Part shown: piece after piece, positions 1-5,887 of the stretch
Layout: every line of letters begins with the position of its first letter
Numbering within the stretch: the first letter of the stretch is position 1
NCBI GenBank assembly: GCA_964467315.1
Contig: CAYXSA010000105.1
Coordinates: 1 to 14,106 of the forward strand
Direction: 5' to 3'
DNA: 14,106 bases
DNA from: JAAFIM01 sp964467315
GTDB taxonomy: Bacteria > Bacteroidota > Bacteroidia > Chitinophagales > Saprospiraceae
Notes under the pieces: model-generated
What the model saw: the letters and a program-made list of their open reading frames with translations, nothing else
What the model was told of the DNA's origin: nothing
Database searches by the model: none
Made by a program: the position numbers and the translations under genes

Positions 1-56
1 ATTCGTCATTCGTCATTCGTCATTCGTCATTCGTCATTCGTCATTCGTCATTCGCC
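1..56. repeat. Heptanucleotide tandem repeat (ATTCGTC)n
   Basis: Seven perfect copies of ATTCGTC are followed by one variant, ATTCGCC, which ends one base before the ATG at 58. The array touches the left edge, so it may be longer. The same unit recurs at 11530-11569, again directly before a start codon, and the related unit ATTCGTA occurs at 1958-1985. The 21-base cycle of the unit contains no stop codon in any forward frame, so it does not delimit the downstream reading frame on its left side. Confidence 0.97.
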
Positions 57-57
57 T

Positions 58-1092
58 ATGCACCTCATGCGCAGTACCTCCCGCCTCGAAATCATTGGTT
101 TGATGGTAGCGATAGCGCTTGTCATAGCGTTTGTTTTGCTGGGTCTGTGGTGGGTAAGTCGCTGCGTAGATTTGCCCTATGCGCTGCTTTTGGCGCTGTA
201 TTGGACGTATGGAAACAATTCGTCCCTCTACTATCATACACCGATTTGGCTGCGCAATTTATTTATTTTTGCTGCGCCTGTACAGATAATTTTGGTTAGC
301 ACCTCTTTGCTTTCTTTCTCTGCGGCTTACGTTTTGCTATTTTCGTGTATGGTTGTGCTGGCTACATTGTCTTTTCTGTACCACAAAAGCCTTTATTGGT
401 CTTGGCGAATGGAGGGTGGCAGCGGCAGCGATTACAATAACTTTTACGAATGGTTTAGCGGAGGCAGCGACGAAAAAGCGTTTACGCTGCGCCAAGCGCT
501 GCGCCAATACTGGCAGCCGCTCGGCAAAAAAAATACAGCGCCCAAATCCTGCGAGCAAGTTTTGCGATACTGGGAGGAGGGCGGTTATCAAAATTTGCTG
601 CACAATTTTGTGCGCGAGTACGCGCGCTTTCGCGCCTATAATCCCGAATTTTACACAGAAGGGAGCACTATGCAGCGTTTAGAGTCTACTTTTTTTCGGC
701 TCTGGACAGCGGATACGGATTTTCGGCTCTTTGCTGTCGAAAATGCAGAGGAAGAGTCGCAGGCGCTTGCGCCCTTCGCCTTTGAATTGGTCGGGCAAGC
801 GGAAAATTTGCAAAAAATGCTGGACTATGCCCGCCAAAATGCAAAGATGCGGATAGAACTCGAAGCTGTCTTGCCCTTGAGCCTAATCCATTTGGAGCAA
901 TTTATGGAAGAGCAAAGCCCGCGTATGGTCGAGTTTTTCCGCGCGCCGCAGCGCTTGGAGGAGGTCGAAAAGGTGCTTTCCGACTGTATTCCTGCTATCG
1001 AGCTGCCCGAAAAGGAGCAAATCTCCGAGCAGCTTGCGCAGCAATATGGGCTTTACTATATGGCTATCGGTATCGCGCAAAATTGCGCTTAA
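58..1092 (+). CDS. Unrecognised membrane protein with a helical C-terminal domain
   Basis: I do not recognise this 344-residue protein. The first third is hydrophobic, with likely membrane segments at about residues 11-33, 38-50, 64-85 and 88-108. The rest (about 115-344) is soluble, rich in Glu, Gln, Leu and aromatic residues and probably mostly helical. It contains no catalytic motif that I can name. The start at 58 directly follows the heptamer array; the ATG at 67 is equally plausible, and the frame stays open to the left edge, so the true start could lie outside the window. No ribosome-binding site is visible. The next gene follows after 34 bases on the same strand and is probably cotranscribed. 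Codon use and the long open frame support a real gene; its function is unknown. Confidence 0.75.
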   Translation: MHLMRSTSRLEIIGLMVAIALVIAFVLLGLWWVSRCVDLPYALLLALYWTYGNNSSLYYHTPIWLRNLFIFAAPVQIILVSTSLLSFSAAYVLLFSCMVVLATLSFLYHKSLYWSWRMEGGSGSDYNNFYEWFSGGSDEKAFTLRQALRQYWQPLGKKNTAPKSCEQVLRYWEEGGYQNLLHNFVREYARFRAYNPEFYTEGSTMQRLESTFFRLWTADTDFRLFAVENAEEESQALAPFAFELVGQAENLQKMLDYARQNAKMRIELEAVLPLSLIHLEQFMEEQSPRMVEFFRAPQRLEEVEKVLSDCIPAIELPEKEQISEQLAQQYGLYYMAIGIAQNCA

Positions 1093-1126
1093 AACAACAG
1101 AAAAATTTACAATCACAAGAAATAAA

Positions 1127-1723
1127 ATGCGCATGAAATCGCCCTTATTCACTTTTATGCTGCTGTTGCTGTTATCGCTTTGCTCCTTTGTTATGTTTAA
1201 GCAAGAAAAATCCACTCCTATAGACGAAGCGCTCCGCATTCAATACCTTGCCTTATTCAGAAAAATCGAACTGCCTTATACGATTAGCGTCGAAAATAAT
1301 GCTCACCTGAAAGCAGCACCTATATCCCTTGATTATAAGCACTTTATCCCCGAAATGATGTACATTTATTCGCGCACGGAGCCGCCTACTTATTATCCCG
1401 ATGCGCTCATAAGCAGTACGGACAAATACGATGCAGTTTTATATGTCAAGCTGGATAAATTTGAGAATTTCATTCTCGGTCATGCTGATTTTATTTTACA
1501 AACTATCGACAAAAAAGGCGGTATTATCTCCTCTTCCACCATTATTGATAGACGGTCTTTAGGGCAAGGCGCGAAGGCAACTATTTCAAAAAATTTACGG
1601 ATTCGTTCTACGGAAATTATTATCCATAGCCATTTTATTGAAGGCAAAGGAGAAATTAATCACACCCAAAAAAATCGGCAAAAATTTAATATCGACGCGG
1701 ACGGTAAAATTAGCCGCCGCTAA
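1127..1723 (+). CDS. Small exported protein of unknown function
   Basis: A 198-residue protein that I do not recognise. Residues 4-20 form a strong hydrophobic segment behind a basic N-terminus (MRMKSPLF), so it is exported or anchored by a signal sequence. The LSLC run is a poor lipobox because the residue before Cys is Leu, so I do not call it a lipoprotein. The remaining 175 residues look like alternating beta strands, with a VLYVKLDKFENFILG stretch near the middle and a polar C-terminus ending in DADGKISRR. The start is set at 1127, where the basic-plus-hydrophobic N-terminus begins after an A-rich leader; ATG 1133 is an alternative. The open frame reaches back to 1034, but that part overlaps the preceding gene. 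It lies 34 bases after the membrane protein and probably shares its transcript. No terminator is obvious after it; the next 250 bases hold repeats. Confidence 0.72.
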   Translation: MRMKSPLFTFMLLLLLSLCSFVMFKQEKSTPIDEALRIQYLALFRKIELPYTISVENNAHLKAAPISLDYKHFIPEMMYIYSRTEPPTYYPDALISSTDKYDAVLYVKLDKFENFILGHADFILQTIDKKGGIISSSTIIDRRSLGQGAKATISKNLRIRSTEIIIHSHFIEGKGEINHTQKNRQKFNIDADGKISRR

Positions 1724-1846
1724 AGCCGCCTATTTTTTACAGATAAAAGCTGCTTTTTCTTGGGCGTGCCCCTGCTCCCCGCCGCCCCACGGCGTGCTTA
1801 CGCACTTGTGGTAAGGCGGCTTAAAGGTCGCAGGGTCGGGCTATTT

Positions 1847-1868
1847 GAGCCGTAGCATGCTACGGCTC
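1847..1868. repeat. Perfect 22-bp palindrome inside copy A
   Basis: Eleven bases starting GAGCCGTAGCA are followed without a spacer by their exact reverse complement. It sits between the GTCGGGCTAT and ATCCCTCACGC boxes, the position occupied by other hairpins in the other copies. It could extrude as a cruciform or fold in RNA. With no T-run after it, it is not a terminator for the plus-strand genes. Confidence 0.9.
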
Positions 1869-1884
1869 TACATATCCCTCACGC

Positions 1885-1924
1885 AAAAAAACAAATACCC
1901 GCCGCGCAAAAGGTGCGCGGCGGG
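1885..1924 (-). terminator. Likely intrinsic terminator of the PorG-like gene
   Basis: A 10-bp GC stem (1898-1907 with 1915-1924) with a 7-base loop is followed, on the minus strand, by TATTTG and then seven T residues (1885-1891 on the plus strand reads A). It lies 56 bases past the stop codon of the minus-strand gene ending at 1980. The T-run is offset about six bases from the stem, so termination may be imperfect. The hairpin also belongs to repeat copy A, so the role is inferred from shape alone. Confidence 0.55.
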
Positions 1925-1931
1925 CATATAC

Positions 1932-1985
1932 TCAGTTATCAGTGGCTTATGCACAACATTCGTAATTTGTAATTCGTAATTAAAA
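1932..1985. repeat. Degenerate heptamer repeats at a gene 3' end
   Basis: 1958-1985 reads ATTCGTA, ATTTGTA, ATTCGTA, ATTAAAA: four decaying copies of the ATTCGTM unit. The last supplies the TAA stop (minus strand, 1980-1982) of the PorG-like gene. Just before it, 1932-1945 holds TCAGTTA and TCAGTGG, possibly two copies of a different heptamer; that part is weak. Confidence 0.7.
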
Positions 1986-2981
1986 CTTCGAGCCTGGGCA
2001 GCCACCTTTATTTTTGCGGCGATTGCGAGCACCAACGAGTCCGTTGTCTATGAAATTGTAAGACACAAATACGGTAGCGAATAAGTAGCCGTCATTGCCT
2101 TTCACGCCGCGATAGATGCCGCCGCGCTGTTGTTGGTAGCGAGCGTATTCTTCCTGATTTTCTTGAGAAGCCAGTACATTAGTGCCTGCTTGCTCACCGC
2201 GTGAGCGCACGAAGTATTCGTAAGTGCGGTCTGCCATGATTTCTTGCATGGATTTATTGTCGAAGTAACCATCGCGGTAAGGCGTTTGGTCGTAAAATGT
2301 CTGCTGCGAAACGACATCTACAGGGTAGTACAGACCCACATCATCAATATAATCCGTAAAGGTGAGTCGATAGCCCACATCTACGCCGATATTGATATGG
2401 CTATGCACGGCGTACATCATACCGATAGAAAGCGGAACAGATACTTGTGTGAGGCTATACGGCGAACGACCTGGTATGCTGCCCTGCCCTTCCGTATTCA
2501 GGGGCTGTAGCTCTATCCACTCGTTGAGAAAATTAGGGTCAAAGTGCCGAGCCTTCGGATTGTAGTTGAAAACAGACAAACCTATAGACACATAAGGCGA
2601 AAACATATTCGATTTTTCAGGATTGTAGCCCAAGATGAAAAAATCGGCATTCAGACCAATGTCGAGGATATGCGACTTAAAGCTAAGATTGCGGACTTGG
2701 TTTATCTGGTCTTTAGAATCTACATCATCGCCCGAAAGCGTGCCGTACATACCCTGCAAACGCAGACCTATAAAGCGCGAAGGGTGAAAGCGCACGAAAG
2801 CGCCACCCGTAAAATGCAAATGCTTGGGGGAAACAATCGTAGAGAGTTCGCCCGAATAACTCGAAACGCCCAAGTTGATGCCTGCTTCCCAAAATTTATT
2901 GGCGTACTTAAATTGTGCTTGCACAGCACCAAGCGGCAAAGCAAGCAGCGTACAAAGTGTAAGTAAATGTCGAAGACGCAT
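1980..2981 (-). CDS. PorG-like (DUF6089) outer-membrane beta-barrel protein
   Basis: A 333-residue protein with a signal peptide (about residues 1-23, ending VQAQ) followed by amphipathic beta strands. Sequence marks are EAGINLGVSSYSGEL (32-46), RNLSFKSHILDIGLNADFF (97-115), PYVSIGLSVFNYNPKA (129-144), ELQPLNTEGQG (157-167) and RLTFTDYIDDVGLYYP (205-220). These match my recollection of the DUF6089 family, which includes the T9SS outer-membrane component PorG; this is recognition from memory, not a search. The chain ends in phenylalanine, as outer-membrane barrels often do. It would sit in the outer membrane, either in the T9SS channel assembly or as a relative with another role. The start at 2981 begins the signal peptide; the frame runs 18 codons further upstream but would bury it. 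A TAnnTTTG box lies 52 bases upstream, and a T9SS-sorted protein is encoded nearby. Confidence 0.82.
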   Translation of the reverse strand: MRLRHLLTLCTLLALPLGAVQAQFKYANKFWEAGINLGVSSYSGELSTIVSPKHLHFTGGAFVRFHPSRFIGLRLQGMYGTLSGDDVDSKDQINQVRNLSFKSHILDIGLNADFFILGYNPEKSNMFSPYVSIGLSVFNYNPKARHFDPNFLNEWIELQPLNTEGQGSIPGRSPYSLTQVSVPLSIGMMYAVHSHINIGVDVGYRLTFTDYIDDVGLYYPVDVVSQQTFYDQTPYRDGYFDNKSMQEIMADRTYEYFVRSRGEQAGTNVLASQENQEEYARYQQQRGGIYRGVKGNDGYLFATVFVSYNFIDNGLVGARNRRKNKGGCPGSKF

Positions 2982-3032
2982 AATAAATCGCCGTTGGTTG
3001 GAGAGGTGATGCGAAAAAAAAATGATTGAACG

Positions 3033-3040
3033 CAAATATA
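3033..3040 (-). promoter_or_regulatory. Bacteroidota-type -7 box (TATATTTG)
   Basis: The minus strand reads TATATTTG, an exact match to the Bacteroidota -7 consensus TAnnTTTG, 52 bases before the start codon of the PorG-like gene. No convincing -33 TTG is visible at the usual spacing. A second match, TACTTTTG (3081-3088, minus), lies 48 bases further upstream, just past the stop of the DUF4249 gene, and is an alternative. Confidence 0.5.
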
Positions 3041-3092
3041 CGGCAATATAGTGTTTTATTGCCAGATATAAGGGCTACAGCAAAAGTATTTT

Positions 3093-3998
3093 TTAGCGCT
3101 GCACTGCCACCGTATCGCGGTCGTACAGCAAAAAGGTAAATACCCCCGTACCGCCTTGTATATTGGAGCGAATTTTTAGCGGTTGCGCAAAGGGGTTGCC
3201 ATTGGCACTGGAGCTGGAACTTATATCCCCCAAATAATCATAATAGGCTTTTTCGATATGATACAAGGTAGCTATCAGCGTATCGCCTTCCTCAAAATCG
3301 TAATTCGTGCCGAAGGCGATATCGTTGCCATTAAATAAGGGCTCATCGTCTATCACCACATCAAACTCTGGATTTTTTGCCACATTGAAAAAGCCCCCCG
3401 TCAAACTATCGGGGCGATAAAGCCGATTTTTATGCAGTTGTATGCGGTAAAAATTAACCTCCTCCCCATTGTCGCGGGCGCGCAAAAAGGCAAAAGCCTT
3501 CTCCCCTGCCTCATCCCATGTCAACTCTATGGAGCTAAAGGAAATGGGCGGTATCATGCGTGTGGTCGCTACCGCGCTGCGCCCGCCTGCTTCGTCTATT
3601 ATCTCCAGCCGAAAATCCTGCGTATAATCCACAGGGCAAACCGCATCGCTGCCGTAGTTGTAAAAGCGCGTGCGCGTCTCGTCGAAAAAAGGGATAAAAT
3701 TCGGATTCGTCAAGCTACAATCGCCCAAATACGCCGCCTCTCGAAGCGTATCGCGCCGCCCTGCCTGCTCTATCACCACCAGCGCCCCGCGCACCATCGG
3801 GCATTCGTCCAATTCGTCGAAATACCCCTTCGTCTCCGTCAGCAGCAGCCGATACGGCTCATTCGGGCGCAGATAACATTCTACTACCAACTGCCGCTCT
3901 ACTTCGGGCAAATCCAAATCTATAGGTCTACGAAAACTATCGCAAGCACTTAGCGACAGCAGCAAAACAAAACAAAGATAACCTACAGGCGTGTTCAT
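3093..3998 (-). CDS. DUF4249 family lipoprotein
   Basis: A 301-residue protein with a type II signal peptide: a hydrophobic stretch at 6-17 and the lipobox LSAC with the lipidated Cys at residue 19. The mature start, CDSFRRPIDLDLPEVERQLVVECYL, is typical of DUF4249, a Bacteroidota family of periplasmic or surface lipoproteins; beta-rich sequence follows throughout. Members are often encoded next to a TonB-dependent receptor, and their biochemical role is not established as far as I know. Here no receptor gene is visible; the neighbours are a T9SS-sorted protein upstream and a PorG-like barrel downstream. The residues just after Cys are not an acidic surface-export signal, so the facing of the lipoprotein is open. 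The start codon lies only 14 bases after the T-run of a terminator-like hairpin, and no promoter box was found between them. Confidence 0.88.
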   Translation of the reverse strand: MNTPVGYLCFVLLLSLSACDSFRRPIDLDLPEVERQLVVECYLRPNEPYRLLLTETKGYFDELDECPMVRGALVVIEQAGRRDTLREAAYLGDCSLTNPNFIPFFDETRTRFYNYGSDAVCPVDYTQDFRLEIIDEAGGRSAVATTRMIPPISFSSIELTWDEAGEKAFAFLRARDNGEEVNFYRIQLHKNRLYRPDSLTGGFFNVAKNPEFDVVIDDEPLFNGNDIAFGTNYDFEEGDTLIATLYHIEKAYYDYLGDISSSSSANGNPFAQPLKIRSNIQGGTGVFTFLLYDRDTVAVQR

Positions 3999-4011
3999 GG
4001 CATTAAATGAT

Positions 4012-4050
4012 TAAAAAAAGTGCGCCCCCAGCGCTAACGACAGGGGCGCA
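4012..4050 (-). terminator. Intrinsic terminator or attenuator upstream of the DUF4249 gene
   Basis: On the minus strand TGCGCCCC (4043-4050) pairs perfectly with GGGGCGCA (4021-4028) across a 14-base loop, followed by C and seven T residues (4013-4019). It lies about 40 bases after the stop of the T9SS-sorted protein gene, so it fits as that gene's terminator. It also ends only 14 bases before the ATG of the DUF4249 gene, so any transcript reaching that gene from upstream must pass through it. Confidence 0.72.
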
Positions 4051-4089
4051 CAACAAAAAACGCGATTTCTGCCCTATAAGTTGAGCAAT

Positions 4090-5571
4090 CTAAGGCGTAA
4101 TTTTCTCGAATTTGCGCGTGTACAGCGTACCGTCGGCAGTGCGGATGCGTAGGATATAAGTACCCGCCGCCAAGTCGCTCACATTATTCAGCGTCAAAAC
4201 CGCATTCGGCTCTATAGATACGCCTTTATTGTGTGTAACCAATTTACCGTCGATAGTCCAAACACTCAATTCTACCTGCTGTATAGCGAAGGTCGCATCA
4301 AAGCGAATGTTTACGATGTCTGTAGCGGGGTTGGGGAACAGGACTAAACTGCCGCCCTTGTTTTCGATGCCCTCTACGGCGCGCACGCGAGAATAGGCAG
4401 TCGTTCCATCAAAATCCTCTTGTTGGAGGCGATAGTAAGAAATGCCGCTATGCGCATTGTTGTCTAAGTGCGTGTAATTGCGCAAATCTACCGTAGTGCC
4501 CGCCCCGTCTATCCAAGCGATATTGCGGAACTCGCTTTCGGTATCCAACTGACGCTGAAGCCAAAAACCGCGATTGTTCGTTTCGCTCGCTGTAGTCCAA
4601 ACAATATCAACCTTGTCGATGCTGCGGCGCGAAGCCTCAAACTCCAACAATTCTATAGGCAAGGGCGTATCGTCGATAACGGCAAAGGGAGAAAACGCAG
4701 TTTGCCCTGTGCGCACTTGCGCATAACGCGTACCGCCGATGGCGATAGCGGGCGCAAATACAGGAACGTCCCAAGCCGAGCCGTCCCAATGCTTTACGCC
4801 GCAACCCGTGCGGAAGAAGTCGGGCAACTCCTGCGAAGCGTCCCATTCTACCTCCATATCCATGATATTGCCGCCTGCGACCAACTCCGACAGATGCCAA
4901 GTGCGCCCTACGTGGTCGTCCACTTCGGGTGCGCCCGCCGTACCGCTGACCAAAGCCGCATCTTGCACGCGCAAGCCAAATTTATCAAAAACGCCGCCCG
5001 TCGAAGAGAGCCGCAGTGGGTTGTAAGCGCTATTGCCGACAGGGTATTCCTTCACATCACCAGGCGACATATCGCGGGACAAAACGCCCATCGCATTCGA
5101 TATGACATAATGATTGAGGTCGTAGCCGACGATTGCGCCAGAGCGATTATCAAGGTTGAAGCCGCCCAAAAGCACGCTACCGTTGTTCATCAGGTCGAGA
5201 ATGGTGCCAACGGAAATGTTGCTAAGCAAAATTAGCCGATTGCCGTTATCGACGCGCACCCGATAAAAATCGGGCGTTGCTACGCCCGTAATAAACTGAT
5301 TGCCTGCGCCCTCAAACCAAAGCCAGCCTGCCGTTTGGTCTTGCTGAAAATTGCCTGCGCCCGCTTCGACATAATTCAAGTCGAGATATATATTGTTAAA
5401 ATTGCGTATCGTTCCCTGATTGTCGATACCGCCCTGCTCTACGCGCAGGTGCGTGCCCGCCGTATTATGCACAAAAGTGCCCGCCGTATTGCGCAGCGCC
5501 ATTTGCGCCTGCAGGGGCGTGGCGTATAGCGCTAAAGCCGCGATAGAAGCAAGTATGTAATTTTTTGTCAT
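4090..5571 (-). CDS. Secreted surface protein with T9SS type A sorting domain
   Basis: A 493-residue protein with a signal peptide at 1-23 (MTKNYILASIAALALYATPLQAQ). Residues 24-300 form a repetitive beta-rich passenger region with no enzyme motif that I can see. Residues 304-400 (LPIELLEFEASRRSIDKVDIVWTT... to ...YSRVRAVEG) resemble the fibronectin-type-III-like segment common before T9SS tails. Residues 408-493 (SLVLFPNPATDIVNI... AAGTYILRIRT... KFEKITP) are a type A C-terminal sorting domain, which directs outer-membrane translocation and is usually removed on attachment to the cell surface. The frame extends 48 codons further upstream, but that part is repeat copy B1, and the signal peptide fixes the start at 5571. 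A TATCTTTG promoter box lies 38 bases upstream and a terminator hairpin follows the stop. The role is probably structural or adhesive. Confidence 0.93.
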   Translation of the reverse strand: MTKNYILASIAALALYATPLQAQMALRNTAGTFVHNTAGTHLRVEQGGIDNQGTIRNFNNIYLDLNYVEAGAGNFQQDQTAGWLWFEGAGNQFITGVATPDFYRVRVDNGNRLILLSNISVGTILDLMNNGSVLLGGFNLDNRSGAIVGYDLNHYVISNAMGVLSRDMSPGDVKEYPVGNSAYNPLRLSSTGGVFDKFGLRVQDAALVSGTAGAPEVDDHVGRTWHLSELVAGGNIMDMEVEWDASQELPDFFRTGCGVKHWDGSAWDVPVFAPAIAIGGTRYAQVRTGQTAFSPFAVIDDTPLPIELLEFEASRRSIDKVDIVWTTASETNNRGFWLQRQLDTESEFRNIAWIDGAGTTVDLRNYTHLDNNAHSGISYYRLQQEDFDGTTAYSRVRAVEGIENKGGSLVLFPNPATDIVNIRFDATFAIQQVELSVWTIDGKLVTHNKGVSIEPNAVLTLNNVSDLAAGTYILRIRTADGTLYTRKFEKITP

Positions 5572-5609
5572 AAGTAGATTTTTGCTAAATTCAAAGCGTA
5601 CAAGTTGCC

Positions 5610-5617
5610 CAAAGATA
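5610..5617 (-). promoter_or_regulatory. Bacteroidota-type -7 box (TATCTTTG)
   Basis: The minus strand reads TATCTTTG, matching TAnnTTTG, 38 bases before the start of the T9SS-sorted protein gene. No -33 TTG is seen at normal spacing; that place is taken by the T-rich end of repeat copy B1, which begins three bases away. If the box is real, the element replaces or supplies the upstream half of this promoter. Confidence 0.5.
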
Positions 5618-5620
5618 CAG

Positions 5621-5752
5621 TTTTTATTTTGGGCGAGCCGCAGGGGCAAAAAAATAATTTTTTGCCCCTGCGTCGGGCTATGCGGGGTTTTAGTACGCGG
5701 GCAAAGCCCGCGCACCGCAGCGCAAAGCGCTGCGCCCCTCCTATCCCTCTCG
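5621..5752 (+). repeat. Modular hairpin element, copy B1 (forward)
   Basis: With copy B2 this fills most of the 316-base gap 5572-5887, which contains no gene. Order: T-rich start (5621-5630), the GGGCGTGCC variant GGGCGAGCC, a 14-bp perfect stem with a 4-base loop (5640-5653 with 5658-5671), GTCGGGCTAT (5672-5681), GCGGGGTTTTAGT (shared with copy C), two hairpins with AAA loops (5696-5712 and 5716-5734), CCCCTC and CTATCCCTCTCGC (5741-5753). Confidence 0.87.
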
Positions 5753-5791
5753 CAAAAGGTTTTTCAAAGGCATTCCCTTCGATGTGCCGAT

Positions 5792-5882
5792 GCGTGAGGG
5801 ATAGCAGCGTAGGCGCAAAGCGCCGCAGCGAATAGCCCGACCGCCGCGCCTTTTTGCGCGGCGGGCACGCCCAAAAAATAAA
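5792..5882 (-). repeat. Modular hairpin element, copy B2 (reverse)
   Basis: Read on the minus strand: T-rich start, GGGCGTGCCC (5863-5872), a 9-bp GC hairpin (5841-5849 with 5856-5864), GTCGGGCTAT (5832-5841), a short GGCGC/GCGCC hairpin (about 5812-5823), and CTATCCCTCACGC (5792-5804). It faces copy B1 head-on, about 40 bases of unrelated sequence apart, and its T-rich end lies six bases past the stop of the adhesin gene. Confidence 0.88.
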
Positions 5883-5887
5883 AATGC

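Larger units (their letters stand above)
1751..1926 (+). repeat. Modular hairpin element, copy A (forward)
   Basis: This fills most of the 256-base gap between two convergent genes. In order it contains a T-rich start, GGGCGTGCCC (1762-1771), a nested stem (GCCGCC 1781-1786 with GGCGGC 1815-1820, and CCAC 1787-1790 with GTGG 1808-1811), GTCGGGCTAT (1835-1844), a loopless 22-base palindrome (1847-1868), ATCCCTCACGC (1874-1884), and a final hairpin (1898-1924). The boxes appear in the same order in copies B1, B2, C, D and E. Only the box words are conserved; the hairpins between them differ. Confidence 0.85.

Noticed and set aside
1..56. Possible CRISPR array
   Set aside because: The unit is seven bases, perfectly contiguous, with no spacers.
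1724..1979. tRNA or structured RNA gene in the GC-rich gap
   Set aside because: The stems do not form a cloverleaf with T-loop sequence; they match the repeat element found elsewhere in the window.
4468..5235. Plus-strand open frame of 255 codons
   Set aside because: It is antisense to the T9SS-sorted protein gene, whose signal peptide and sorting domain are clear; no domain is recognisable in the shadow.
5572..5715. N-terminal extension of the T9SS-sorted protein
   Set aside because: The 48 extra codons read through element B1 and would place the signal peptide internally.
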